The position numbers and the translations under genes were made by a program. Positions 7,386 through 14,992 of a DNA stretch of 21,693 nucleotides are shown in pieces (positions within the stretch are counted from its first letter, which is position 1; each line of letters starts with the position of its first letter). Under the pieces are notes generated by a model, which was given only the letters and a program-made list of their open reading frames with translations, was not told the DNA's origin and made no database searches. Source of the stretch: CAZFBA01 sp964517135 (GTDB lineage: Bacteria > Cyanobacteriota > Vampirovibrionia > JBFMGH01); NCBI GenBank assembly GCA_964517135.1, contig CAZFBA010000050.1, forward strand, positions 1 through 21,693, read 5' to 3'.

Positions 7386-9476
7386 ATGTCTAAGTATCAA
7401 ATTTCTGATATTAGAAATGTAGGGCTAGTCGGTCATGTTGGTACCGGCAAAACATCTTTAGCAGATGCTATTCTGTTTAACGTAGGGCTTAATACACGTC
7501 TTGGTAAAGTTGATAACGAAACATCTTTGCTGGATTATGAGCCTGAAGAGGTAAAAAGAAAAACATCAATAAGTTCTGCTTTTGCAACTTTTGATTACAA
7601 AAATAAACGCTTTAATATCATTGATACTCCTGGTGCTGCACACTTCACCGCAGATTCAAAAAACTGTATGCAGGCCATGGATACCTGTTTGTTTATTGTA
7701 GATGCCATTGATGGCGTTACTGTCCAGACAATGGATCTCATAAACAAAGCTAATGACCTAAAAAAGCCTACCTGCATCTTTATCAATAAAGTCGATAGAG
7801 AATATGCAGACTATAAAAAAGCTGTTTCAACTCTCGATGACTCAGGCTTGGCTAACCCTGTCTTAATTCAACTTCCACTCGGTCAAGAGTCAAGTTTTAA
7901 AGGTGTTATAGACCTTGTTTCTATGAAAGCCTATGTGTATGAAAAAGATGAATCTGGCAAGTTTAAAGAAGAAGATATACCGGCAGATTTGAAAGAGGAA
8001 GCCCAGTCAGTTAGAGAAGAATCTATAGAGTCTATTATAGAAGCCGATGACGCCCTTTTAGAAAAATATCTTGAAGGCGAAGAACTATCATTAGAAGAGA
8101 TCGAAAGCGCCCTCAAAAAAGGTATCTCAATGGGCAAAATTACCCCTATAGTCTTTGGAGCCGGCAGCAAAAATATTGCTGTCAAACAACTGCTCGACCT
8201 GATAGCTTCAAGTTTTCCATCTCCTGAGGATGTAGCACCTGTTAAAGGCCTGAACGGCAAAGGCGAAGAAGACGAAAGAAAAGCCAGCCATGATCAACCA
8301 CTATCAGCTCTTGTATTTAAAAATATTGCTGATCCTTATGCAGGCCAGCTAACTGTTATACGTATTTTCTCCGGCAAAATGAGCGATGATGGCTCTATCT
8401 ATAACGCTACACGCAAAGTTAAAGAACGCTTCGGGCAAATTCTCTGCCTTCAAGGTAAAAAGACTGATACTCTTGAAGAAGCTGGTGCAGGCGATATTAT
8501 CGCACTGGCAAAACTTAAAGATACAAAAATTGGCGATAGTTTTGCAGATGAAAAAGCTCCGTTTACAATACCGATGATGGAACAGCCTAAGCCGGTTATT
8601 TCTTTTGCCATAAAACCAAAAAGTAAAGGTGACGAAGATAAGATACAATCTTCTCTCAAGCGACTTATGGAAGAAGATACAACATTAATCGCTTCCAGAG
8701 AAGAGCAAACTAAAGAAATGATACTTTCAGGTATGGGTCAGGTTCACCTTGAAGTTGCCATAGAAAAACTTAAACGCAAATTTGGCGTAGAAGTAGAACT
8801 CGCCACACCTAAAATACCTTATAAAGAAACTATTACCGCTAAATCAAGTGCCCAGGGTAAACACAAGAAACAATCCGGGGGCAGGGGTCAGTTTGGTGAC
8901 TGCTGGATAGAAATGGAACCACTACCCAGAGGTGGCGGGTTTGAGTTTGTAGACAAGATTGTTGGTGGTGCTATACCCAGAAACTACATACCGGCAGTTG
9001 AAACAGGCATCAGAGAAGCTATGGAAGATGGCTTTGTTGCAGGTTTTCCTGTTGTAGATATTAGAATTACCCTCTATGACGGCAGTTTTCACCCGGTAGA
9101 TTCTTCTGAACTGGCGTTTAAAATTGCTGGCTCTCTCGGGCTTAAAAATGCTATGCCAAAAGCTAACCCGGTATTGCTTGAACCAATTTATAATGTTGAA
9201 ATTACCGTCCCGGAAGAAAACGTTGGAGATATTATGGGTGACCTTAACTCACGAAGAGGTCGTATGAGTGGTGTTGCTGGTAAAGGCAAAGCCCAGATAG
9301 TAAAAGCTGCTATTCCTCTGGCAGAGATGCTTCGCTACGCACCTGATCTTGACTCTATGACATCAGGTGCCGGCACCTTCACAATGGAATTTTCTCACTA
9401 TGAAGAGGTTCCACAGCATTTAGCACAGAAAGTCATCGACGAGGCCAAAGCAGAAAAAGAAGCTGCAAGGGCATAG
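7386..9476 (+). CDS. fusA2: elongation factor G-like GTPase (EF-G2 type)
   Basis: This is a 696-residue protein with the five-domain layout of EF-G. GTPase motifs are the P-loop GHVGTGKTS (16-24), switch II DTPGAAHF (80-87), NKVD in FINKVDRE, and GAGS near 260. Domain II follows at about 300-400, domain III has GMGQVHLEV, domain IV starts KKQSGGRGQFGDCWIEMEP, and domain V ends GAGTFTMEFSHYEEVPQHLAQ, a close match to the C-terminus of the EF-G-2 subfamily. Canonical EF-G has DTPGHVDF, where His aids GTP hydrolysis; here it is Ala84. Switch I has KRKTSIS instead of ERGITI. The gene stands alone, not in a str operon, so it is probably a paralogue rather than the main EF-G. GGAGG ends five bases before the 7386 ATG; the ATG at 7374 overlaps that SD. 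Confidence 0.9.
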   Translation: MSKYQISDIRNVGLVGHVGTGKTSLADAILFNVGLNTRLGKVDNETSLLDYEPEEVKRKTSISSAFATFDYKNKRFNIIDTPGAAHFTADSKNCMQAMDTCLFIVDAIDGVTVQTMDLINKANDLKKPTCIFINKVDREYADYKKAVSTLDDSGLANPVLIQLPLGQESSFKGVIDLVSMKAYVYEKDESGKFKEEDIPADLKEEAQSVREESIESIIEADDALLEKYLEGEELSLEEIESALKKGISMGKITPIVFGAGSKNIAVKQLLDLIASSFPSPEDVAPVKGLNGKGEEDERKASHDQPLSALVFKNIADPYAGQLTVIRIFSGKMSDDGSIYNATRKVKERFGQILCLQGKKTDTLEEAGAGDIIALAKLKDTKIGDSFADEKAPFTIPMMEQPKPVISFAIKPKSKGDEDKIQSSLKRLMEEDTTLIASREEQTKEMILSGMGQVHLEVAIEKLKRKFGVEVELATPKIPYKETITAKSSAQGKHKKQSGGRGQFGDCWIEMEPLPRGGGFEFVDKIVGGAIPRNYIPAVETGIREAMEDGFVAGFPVVDIRITLYDGSFHPVDSSELAFKIAGSLGLKNAMPKANPVLLEPIYNVEITVPEENVGDIMGDLNSRRGRMSGVAGKGKAQIVKAAIPLAEMLRYAPDLDSMTSGAGTFTMEFSHYEEVPQHLAQKVIDEAKAEKEAARA

Positions 9477-9526
9477 CCTTAGAGGTTATGCTGGTTTCAT
9501 TTATAATATTCAGATAAATTTAATAT

Positions 9527-9560
9527 AATTGCCGCAGAACAGTTTTCATCTGCGGCAATT
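9527..9560 (+). terminator. hairpin downstream of the EF-G-like gene
   Basis: AATTGCCGCAGA (9527-9538) pairs perfectly with TCTGCGGCAATT (9549-9560) around a ten-base loop. The trailing T tract is poor (ACTATTTAT). Its position about 50 bases after the stop codon fits a terminator. Confidence 0.6.
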
Positions 9561-9650
9561 ACTATTTATACAGATCCTTGAAAGTAATGTATAGATTCCA
9601 GATTATAGAGGCCCAGCATATATTAATTATTTACGTGGAATGGTATATTA

Positions 9651-9704
9651 AGACTAATGCATAACTATAACAATAGATTTTTCTTTTTAAGTTATGCACT
9701 GATC
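9651..9704 (+). repeat. R2 repeat, minimal copy D with both inverted ends
   Basis: AGACTAATGCATAACT (9651-9666) and AGTTATGCACTGATCT (9689-9704) are inverted repeats of each other with 13 of 16 matches. Between them lies only the first part of the R2 head (ATAACAATAGATTTTTCTTT). This looks like an internally deleted mobile element and suggests what the two R2 ends are. Confidence 0.65.
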
Positions 9705-9721
9705 TTACTTATTACTGCATA

Positions 9722-9755
9722 AAAACTGCCGCAGACTCTATCCTGCGGCAGTTTT
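9722..9755 (+). terminator. strong bidirectional terminator hairpin
   Basis: AAAACTGCCGCAG (9722-9734) pairs perfectly over 13 bp with CTGCGGCAGTTTT (9743-9755) around ACTCTATC. T and A tracts on both sides allow it to work in both directions. It shares the core GCCGCAG/CTGCGGC with the hairpin at 9527-9560. Downstream, 9756-10100 has no gene; it holds a small hairpin (ATTGCTG/CAGCAAT, 9887-9904) and two short ATTACCCCTG-like repeats near 9951 and 9990. Confidence 0.75.
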
Positions 9756-10100
9756 CTCCTCTATTGATACTCTCTATCGGGTTTACGGGTTTCGAGTTGG
9801 TGGAACTTATATGAACCCTTCAAATGTATCTCTCGAGAGCATCATAGAGTTTGTGTTTCCTTATTTAGTTTTATATAGCCACTCATATTGCTGTTTACAG
9901 CAATCATTAAAATAAAATATAACTATCATGTCCCAAGCACTCCTTATTTTACCCCTGATCAAACACGCTCGTTTAGACGTTTAAAAAAATAAAATTACCC
10001 CTGTATTTTTATAAAAACAATCAATTTGATTTTTGGAACAGATTATTAAGAAATATACATAATACATTTACAAATTGTTGCAATATGTCTGTATACAGCA

Positions 10101-10145
10101 GAGATCTCTGAATAACTAAAAAGTTCTCAGATTCAAGAAATTGGT
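10101..10145 (+). repeat. R1 repeat, left half (copy e)
   Basis: GAGATCTCTGAATAACTAAA followed by AAGTTCTCAGATTCAAGAAA matches the left half of the copy at 12622-12711 almost base for base, then stops. It ends a few bases before the stop codon of the minus-strand gene at 10162. Confidence 0.75.
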
Positions 10146-10161
10146 GTTGGAGGTTGGAGAT

Positions 10162-10776
10162 TTATTTTACTGTTGTTTTGCAGAGGTTTTCAACTTCAAC
10201 GGCAATTTTTATAAGATTTTCAAGCGTTGCAAGCAATATTTCAGGTTCTGTGAGTTTAACGTGATACCTTTTAAGTAATGTAATATCCTTTTTGATGCTC
10301 ATTTCGGTGTATTTTTCCATTATTTTTTTTATTGCTTCGAGTATATGAGGTTTATCAATAAGACTTTGCCCTATTTTTTTATTATCAACTAGAATCCTGT
10401 GAACCATGCTGAAGTCTTCATCAGGTATATCAAGTGGTTCCATTTCGTTTATTCTCGCATCCAGTCTTGATTTAACATACTGCTTGAGACATACCATTCT
10501 CATATCACTTTCTGATTCCAGATGAACATGATAATAAACGGCCTTGTTCTTACCAGCCCCTCTGGGTTTCATATAAATAGTAAATTGCCTCCCACAGTAA
10601 GCACCTTTCAGTGTGTAGTTGTTGCCGTCTTTTTCAAGCTCACCGTTAGTAGCAAGTGCAACCTGCATTAAATTATCGCCAATTCTACGATTATTGAACC
10701 AGTCAATAAGAATAATTGCAGCAAGGACACTGATAACAACCACAGCAAAAGGTATTACGGCCATGTATTGAGACAT
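10162..10776 (-). CDS. membrane-anchored protein of unknown function
   Basis: This is a 204-residue protein. A hydrophobic segment at about residues 5-25 (AVIPFAVVVISVLAAIILI), followed by WFNNRR, indicates one N-terminal membrane anchor with the rest in the cytoplasm by the positive-inside rule. Residues 38-95 look like a beta-sheet unit (GELEKDGNNYTLKGAYCGRQ, then FTIYMKPRG and YYHVHLES). The C-terminal half is helical and ends in a Leu/Glu-rich helix. No family was recognised. GGAGA lies about nine bases before the ATG. It is divergent from proC with a 177-base gap. Confidence 0.7.
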   Translation of the reverse strand: MSQYMAVIPFAVVVISVLAAIILIDWFNNRRIGDNLMQVALATNGELEKDGNNYTLKGAYCGRQFTIYMKPRGAGKNKAVYYHVHLESESDMRMVCLKQYVKSRLDARINEMEPLDIPDEDFSMVHRILVDNKKIGQSLIDKPHILEAIKKIMEKYTEMSIKKDITLLKRYHVKLTEPEILLATLENLIKIAVEVENLCKTTVK

Positions 10777-10879
10777 TAAAAGAATCTCCGGATATTTTTA
10801 ATCATCATGTGTTCGTATGTAATATTAAAGCACACTCATAAACAGAAATAAAAATAAGTTTATTTTAAACAGTAATTTC

Positions 10880-10907
10880 TTTAAACTTGAAGACAGTTTG
10901 ATATAAT
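10880..10907 (+). promoter_or_regulatory. extended -10 promoter of proC
   Basis: TGATATAAT (10899-10907) is a perfect extended -10 element. TTTAAA (10880-10885) sits 16 bases before the hexamer as a possible -35. The predicted RNA start is about 40 bases before the proC ATG. Confidence 0.65.
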
Positions 10908-10953
10908 TCAGTAAGAATTAAAATGTTAATAAATCAGTATATGAGGCAAAAAA

Positions 10954-11766
10954 ATGTTAAAAGATAAAAAAATCGTCGTAATAGGTGCCGGAACAATGGG
11001 CAAAGCAATCATAAAAGGACTCTTAAACGCCGGCCAGGTCAATGATATTCAGGCAATTGAAAGATGTCAAAAAACAGCAGATAAAGCCAGATTGCAACTG
11101 GATATAACTGTTTGCCCGATTAGCGATGCAGAAAATATTATCAAACAGGCTGATATCATTGTTCTATGCGTCAAACCACAGGATATAGCTAACTGCCTGA
11201 ATTCTGTAAAAGAATGGCTGAACACATCTACATTAATTATAACTATTGCAGCAGGCATAAGTACAGGTTTTATTGAAAATATATTGCAGACAAAAAATCC
11301 TGTCATACGAGCCATGCCTAATACGCCCTGCTTAATTGGTGAAGGAATGACAGTAGTCACACGTGGAAGCCAGGCAATACCGGAACATATTAGCCTGTCT
11401 ATTCATATGTTTAGTGTTCTTGGCAAATGTATTGAAGTAGAAGAAAAACATATGAACGCTGTTACCGGATTGAGTGGCTCTGGCCCGGCTTTCATTTATC
11501 TAATTATTGAAGCTCTGGCCGATGGCGGAGTTATGGAAGGTTTGCCACGAAAGGTCGCTATAGAACTGGTAGCACAAACCCTTCTGGGCTCTGCAAAGAT
11601 GGTACTGGATACCGGTAAGCACCCGGCAGAATTGAAAGATGAAGTGTCTACCCCTGCTGGATGTACTATAGGGGCCATACTCAGTCTCGAAGATGGACGT
11701 ATTAGATCAGTGCTGGCAAGAAGCGTTCAGGAAGCTGCTAAAATCGCCGGCAGGCTCGGCAGCTAA
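10954..11766 (+). CDS. proC: pyrroline-5-carboxylate reductase
   Basis: This is a 270-residue protein, the normal length of ProC, which makes L-proline from pyrroline-5-carboxylate with NAD(P)H in the cytoplasm. The Rossmann motif VVIGAGTMGKAIIKGLL is at 8-24. The middle has IVLCVKPQDI, IITIAAGIS and IRAMPNTPCLIGEGMT. The C-terminal domain carries the family signature: TGLSGSGPAF, then DEVSTPAGCTIGAILSLEDG and IRSVLARSVQEA. All expected blocks are present. TGAGG lies seven bases before the ATG. speD follows in the same direction after 86 bases with its own promoter-like sequence, so co-transcription is possible but not required. Confidence 0.95.
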   Translation: MLKDKKIVVIGAGTMGKAIIKGLLNAGQVNDIQAIERCQKTADKARLQLDITVCPISDAENIIKQADIIVLCVKPQDIANCLNSVKEWLNTSTLIITIAAGISTGFIENILQTKNPVIRAMPNTPCLIGEGMTVVTRGSQAIPEHISLSIHMFSVLGKCIEVEEKHMNAVTGLSGSGPAFIYLIIEALADGGVMEGLPRKVAIELVAQTLLGSAKMVLDTGKHPAELKDEVSTPAGCTIGAILSLEDGRIRSVLARSVQEAAKIAGRLGS

Positions 11767-11796
11767 TAATATTGTTTCACTGACAAAAAATCAGGA

Positions 11797-11825
11797 TTCA
11801 TATTTTAAGGCTTTTCCTTTATAAT
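11797..11825 (+). promoter_or_regulatory. possible promoter of speD
   Basis: TTCATA (11797-11802) and TATAAT (11820-11825) are 17 bases apart. The predicted start is about 20 bases before the speD ATG. Confidence 0.5.
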
Positions 11826-11852
11826 AATCTTGTTAACTGACAGGGTAATATA

Positions 11853-12197
11853 ATGAACAGGCAAAACGTCGGAACCCACATATTATTAAATATTTTTGAC
11901 TGCAATAGAGATTATATTGCCTGTGCAGACAATATTAGAGATATATTAGAATCTGCCATAAATGAGTCAGGGCTTACTAAAGTAGGGGAAAGCTTTCATC
12001 AATTTACACCTGAAGGTGCTACTGGTGTTATGCTTCTGTCTGAATCGCATATATGCATTCATACCTGGCCAGAATATCATATGGCTGCCATAGATATATT
12101 TTGCTGCTCAAGCGAAGAAAAGGCCAGAAAGGTTTCAGATATACTGGTTAAAAAGTTTGAATCTGGCAGGTTTGATCAGCAGGTTTGTTATCGTTAA
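11853..12197 (+). CDS. speD: S-adenosylmethionine decarboxylase proenzyme
   Basis: This is a 114-residue protein of the short bacterial type (SpeH-like) that makes decarboxylated SAM, the aminopropyl donor for spermidine. It is self-cleaving: LLSESHICIHTWPEYHMAAI contains Glu64-Ser65, the cut that turns Ser65 into the pyruvoyl group. His70 and Cys85 (DIFCC) match the processing His and catalytic Cys of the family. The N-terminal GTHILLNIFDCN is also typical. Length is close to the usual 115-130. No spermidine synthase gene is in the window. The SD is CAGGG nine bases before the ATG. It sits just after proC, but a functional link is only a guess. Confidence 0.95.
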   Translation: MNRQNVGTHILLNIFDCNRDYIACADNIRDILESAINESGLTKVGESFHQFTPEGATGVMLLSESHICIHTWPEYHMAAIDIFCCSSEEKARKVSDILVKKFESGRFDQQVCYR

Positions 12198-12262
12198 AAC
12201 AAATATATATGTATTAATTTGACTCATAATTTACCCTGATTAGACCTTGTATCATTAAAAAA

Positions 12263-12390
12263 ACTAATGCATAACCTGAATAAAAGATTTTTCTGGTTTT
12301 GATTTTCAAAAATTTTAAAAGTAAAGATATGGGTTTTGGCCTCATTGATAAAAACTCTCTCCGGAGCGAACTTAGTTCGCTCCGGTAGTA
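12263..12390 (+). repeat. R2 repeat, copy E (head plus palindromic cargo)
   Basis: The head runs from ACTAATGCATAACC (12263) through TTTTCAAAAATTTTAAAAG to AAGATATGGG (about 12332). A short stretch shared with the copy at 21371 (CCTCATTGATAAA) follows. Then comes a perfect hairpin, CCGGAGCGAAC (12361-12371) with GTTCGCTCCGG (12375-12385). A 75-codon open frame on the other strand lies over this repeat and is probably not a gene. Confidence 0.7.
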
Positions 12391-12484
12391 TTGCTTAATA
12401 TTAGCCTCTTCTCTTTTCTTTAATACTGCTATAATAAACATTTCGGGTAAAATTTCTTTAAACCTGAATCAACTAGCTTCTTCT

Positions 12485-12580
12485 AGCCAGAATGACAGAT
12501 TTTTCTGGTTTCGATTTTCAAAAATCTTAAAAGTGAAGATATGGGTTGAACGAGCAGGCGAAAACTTGAGCTGCTAATTT
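12485..12580 (+). repeat. R2 repeat, copy F
   Basis: The head lacks the first end but has GATTTTTCTGGTTTCGATTT, CTTAAAAGTGAAGATATGGG and then GAACGAGCAGGCGAAAAC. AGCAG/CTGCT can form a hairpin. GAGCAGGCGAA-ACTTGAGC is shared with the structured segment at 21494-21516, one base differing. Confidence 0.65.
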
Positions 12581-12621
12581 TATCATATTATGTGCAATAC
12601 TTGCTAAACCCTATTCAATAA

Positions 12622-12711
12622 AGAGATCTCTGAATAATTTAAAAGTTCACAGATTCAAGAAATTCCCTGTTTTTGCAGGAATCAATAATTTCTTAATTAA
12701 TCAGAGGTTCC
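12622..12711 (+). repeat. R1 repeat, full length (copy f)
   Basis: This is the best R1 copy, about 90 bases. The left end GAGATCTCTGAATAATTTAA and right end TTAATTAATCAGAGGTTCC are imperfect inverted repeats sharing CTCTGAwTAATT. An inner CCTG/CAGG pair brackets TTTTTG. It ends five bases before the stop codon of the amrA gene. Confidence 0.8.
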
Positions 12712-12715
12712 GATA

Positions 12716-13246
12716 CTATTTTTCAGGATACCTGTCGACTTTAAACCTGAATATGTGAACAGGTTCATTCATTGGTATACCGGCTTTACGCTTGGTAATA
12801 GATATTTGCTTTTCTATTGTATCTACTCCTTCAAGGTCAGGTAATAATAGAGCCTGTTTTCCTGAATCAGATTTCACAATAATGCCGTATATTTTTGGAT
12901 CCAGATCATTAATGTTATTAATAGGTTCTGGTTTGTGTAATATATCTACTGTATATTCAAGATCATCGAGTTCATTCTGGCCTACAGGAGAAAATCTCGG
13001 GTCTCCTGTAGCAGCAGATATGGAATTGTTGATGATTTCATCTTCTACTGTCTCTTTTGTCGGGAATATTGTCCCTATGCAACCTCTAAGATCCCCGTTT
13101 TTTTTCTTTATACAGACAAACGCCCCGGCCTGATCAACTTCTACATCAGTGATTTTATATTCTGTAGGGCTGGTTTTTTCTTTAGATAAAATATATTGTT
13201 CTACTGTTTTTCTGGCCAGTGATGCCGGGTGAAGTTTTTCAACCAT
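12716..13246 (-). CDS. amrA: AmmeMemoRadiSam system protein A (AMMECR1 domain)
   Basis: This 176-residue protein is one AMMECR1 domain. The hallmark is GDLRGCIGTIFP (51-62) with Arg54 and Cys56; NSISAATGDPRFSPV and VDILHKPEPI follow the family pattern, as does IFRFKVDRYPE at the C-terminus. In bacteria and archaea this domain is found with a MEMO-like protein and often a radical SAM protein, sometimes fused to the MEMO-like part. Here it follows amrB by 12 bases, and its SD (AAAGGA) overlaps the amrB stop codon region, so the two are surely co-transcribed. Function is not settled. The third partner is not in this window. Confidence 0.9.
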   Translation of the reverse strand: MVEKLHPASLARKTVEQYILSKEKTSPTEYKITDVEVDQAGAFVCIKKKNGDLRGCIGTIFPTKETVEDEIINNSISAATGDPRFSPVGQNELDDLEYTVDILHKPEPINNINDLDPKIYGIIVKSDSGKQALLLPDLEGVDTIEKQISITKRKAGIPMNEPVHIFRFKVDRYPEK

Positions 13247-13258
13247 ATATGATCCTTT

Positions 13259-14050
13259 CTAAAGTGATGCTACAAGATAACCTACCCCAAATGGTGCTTC
13301 ATAAGAGTATACTTTGTTGCTTTCAGGCCTGTCTGAAAGGGCTCCTAAAGCTACCATTAAAGAATTATATGCGCATTCTCCTGCATTTTGTCTCAGAGAA
13401 GGGTTTATATTGATTATCTCTTCATAGTTACCGGTTTCAACAGCTTTAACAATTATCTGATCAAATTTCTCACCGTCAGGGTGAAAGCCTGCAGGGGCAA
13501 AAGGAGTAATGCGGTGGCTTAAATCTCCGCTGGCAACCAGTATAATCTTTTGGTCAGCTCTGTTTGAAGCTTTTAAAAGAGATTGACCGAAATCTTTATG
13601 ACAGGCAATATCTGCCATACTATAATTAATAGCAACAACATTGCCTTTGTAACCAGCATTCGAAAGGTAATATAAAGGAACACCGCAGCCATGATCAAGC
13701 AGTGTGCCTGGTTTTATTTGAACAAGATCGGTTTTACCTTTCTCATGCCTGACTTCATTGAGTATCTGTATAAAATCAAGGTCATTTTTATAGGAAAGCT
13801 GAACCTGAGGAGCCCCAAACATCACAAAAGATGAAGTTATTTTAGGTTCTACAAATACTGCAAAAGCTGATCTGTGCATATTTGAATGAGGCGTAATGAC
13901 TATAACAGTTTCTGGCTGAAGTTGCATAATATCTTTTGCCAGCTGTTTCATGCCTCCTGCGGTTTTGTTTACTTCATTGAAGCGTGGGCCTGCAACTTCA
14001 GGCAACGCTATCGGCGGGTGTGGCATTATAACTACTTTTTCAATGCTCAT
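13259..14050 (-). CDS. amrB: AmmeMemoRadiSam system protein B (MEMO/LigB-like)
   Basis: This 263-residue protein belongs to the MEMO/class III extradiol dioxygenase (LigB) superfamily. It starts MSIEKVVIMPHPPIALPEV (His11), followed by VITPHSNMH (His55), LLDHGCGVPLYYL (His120) and ASGDLSHRI (Asp176, His179), the usual metal-site and pocket positions. PFGVGYLVA at the end is also typical. LigB enzymes cleave catechol rings, while MEMO homologues may act otherwise; with amrA next door the AmmeMemoRadiSam role is preferred. AGAGAGG precedes the ATG by seven bases. It is the first gene of the two-gene unit. Confidence 0.88.
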   Translation of the reverse strand: MSIEKVVIMPHPPIALPEVAGPRFNEVNKTAGGMKQLAKDIMQLQPETVIVITPHSNMHRSAFAVFVEPKITSSFVMFGAPQVQLSYKNDLDFIQILNEVRHEKGKTDLVQIKPGTLLDHGCGVPLYYLSNAGYKGNVVAINYSMADIACHKDFGQSLLKASNRADQKIILVASGDLSHRITPFAPAGFHPDGEKFDQIIVKAVETGNYEEIININPSLRQNAGECAYNSLMVALGALSDRPESNKVYSYEAPFGVGYLVASL

Positions 14051-14189
14051 AATTTTACCTCTCTTGCTCTTTAATTTATTTTAAAACACTCAAAAATTTA
14101 TATAAAGTCACTGATGTTCGGTAAAAGTTATTATTTTATACACACGAAAACCGGTCATAATACCTCTTTAGGATTAGAATATTTTACAG

Positions 14190-14213
14190 GATCTTAAATT
14201 TAAGATATGGGCA
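14190..14213 (+). repeat. R2 repeat, degenerate fragment (copy H)
   Basis: ATCTTAAATTTAAGATATGG resembles the end of the R2 head (CTTAAAAGTGAAGATATGGG). A strong hairpin follows 40 bases later, as in other copies. The first part of the head is not visible. Confidence 0.4.
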
Positions 14214-14249
14214 AAAATTATTTAACAGGTATCAGCAAAAAAATGGGGC

Positions 14250-14289
14250 GGGTTTGTTTTTTGGGTTTGCTTGCCCAAAAACCAGACCC
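14250..14289 (-). terminator. strong hairpin, terminator-like on the minus strand
   Basis: GGGTTTG (14250-14256) pairs with CAGACCC (14283-14289), and TTTTTGGG (14258-14265) with CCCAAAAA (14274-14281), around TTTGCTTG. On the minus strand the hairpin is followed by GCCCCA and then T7 (14243-14237). No minus-strand gene lies immediately upstream, so it may be R2 cargo, an insulator before amrB or an attenuator. Confidence 0.45.
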
Positions 14290-14375
14290 TCAGAAAAAAT
14301 TTAACCTGACAGTAATGATATAAAGCCAGAGTTTTCATTGAGTTATATATAATGACAGTTTTAAAAGGTGTTTTT

Positions 14376-14384
14376 TGTTATAAT
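14376..14384 (+). promoter_or_regulatory. extended -10 promoter of the secreted-protein/cysteine desulfurase unit
   Basis: TGTTATAAT is a perfect extended -10 element about 80 bases before the 14464 ATG. No good -35 hexamer was found, which is acceptable for extended -10 promoters. Confidence 0.55.
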
Positions 14385-14463
14385 AGTTCTTCCCAGATGT
14401 TCTGGTTGACAGGATTATAGAAAATGAATCACTTATTAACACTAAAACAGGAGGAATGATAAG

Positions 14464-14985
14464 ATGAAAAAGCTTCTGGTATTGTTTTTAATGCTGCTTT
14501 TTTTGCCGTTCGGTATTGCTGCAAAGATGTTTTCTGGTGATGAAAATATTCTGAAGCACTATAAAGTTGATTCTCCTGATGAAATTATTAGCAAAACTAG
14601 CGTTACTATCGACAAAGTGGAACATACTGACGGTAATGCATCATTAAAAATTGATGCAACAAACCCGATTGTTATAAAGCTTTATGAAACAGGCAATATA
14701 AATATTGAAAATGCTAAAATTGTTTATCAGGCAAAATTAAAAACTAATAATTTCAAAGGAATGGCCTATCTGGAAATGTGGTGCCATTTTAAAGATAAAG
14801 GAAGCTTCTTCTCTAGAGATCTGGCAACACCTATAACATCTGATACTGACTGGATAACTGAAGAAACTCCGTTTTTCCTTAAAAAAGGTGAAAACCCCGA
14901 CAATATTTCACTTAACCTGGTCATCAATGGCACCGGAACAGTTTGGATTGACGACGTCAAATTATTGAAAAAACCTTTAAAATAA
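14464..14985 (+). CDS. secreted beta-sandwich (carbohydrate-binding-like) protein
   Basis: This is a 173-residue protein with a clear signal peptide (MKKLLVLFLMLLFLPFGIAA, cut after Ala19 or Ala20) and no lipobox. The mature part is beta-rich: NASLKIDA, IVYQAKLKT, GMAYLEMWCHF, DWITEETPFFL, and the closing GTGTVWIDDVKLLKK. The ending VWIDDVKL and the 'xYLEMW...WxxxxxPF' pattern are common in galactose-binding-like/CBM-type jelly-roll domains, so sugar binding is a reasonable guess, not shown. AGGAGG lies nine bases before the ATG. The cysteine desulfurase frame starts seven bases after its stop codon, so both share one transcript. Confidence 0.75.
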   Translation: MKKLLVLFLMLLFLPFGIAAKMFSGDENILKHYKVDSPDEIISKTSVTIDKVEHTDGNASLKIDATNPIVIKLYETGNINIENAKIVYQAKLKTNNFKGMAYLEMWCHFKDKGSFFSRDLATPITSDTDWITEETPFFLKKGENPDNISLNLVINGTGTVWIDDVKLLKKPLK

Positions 14986-14992
14986 GCTTCTT

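Noticed and set aside
8349..8648. Open frames antisense to and overlapping the EF-G-like gene
   Set aside because: They lie inside a well-conserved coding frame, have no SD and match no family.
12214..12441. 75-codon open frame on the minus strand
   Set aside because: It lies across the R2 copy E head and its hairpin, has no SD and has repeat-derived sequence. It is treated as chance.
14250..14289. Riboswitch in front of amrB
   Set aside because: Only one hairpin is visible, with no conserved ligand-binding core. A promoter-like TATAAA (minus strand, 14140-14135) between it and amrB makes attenuation less likely.
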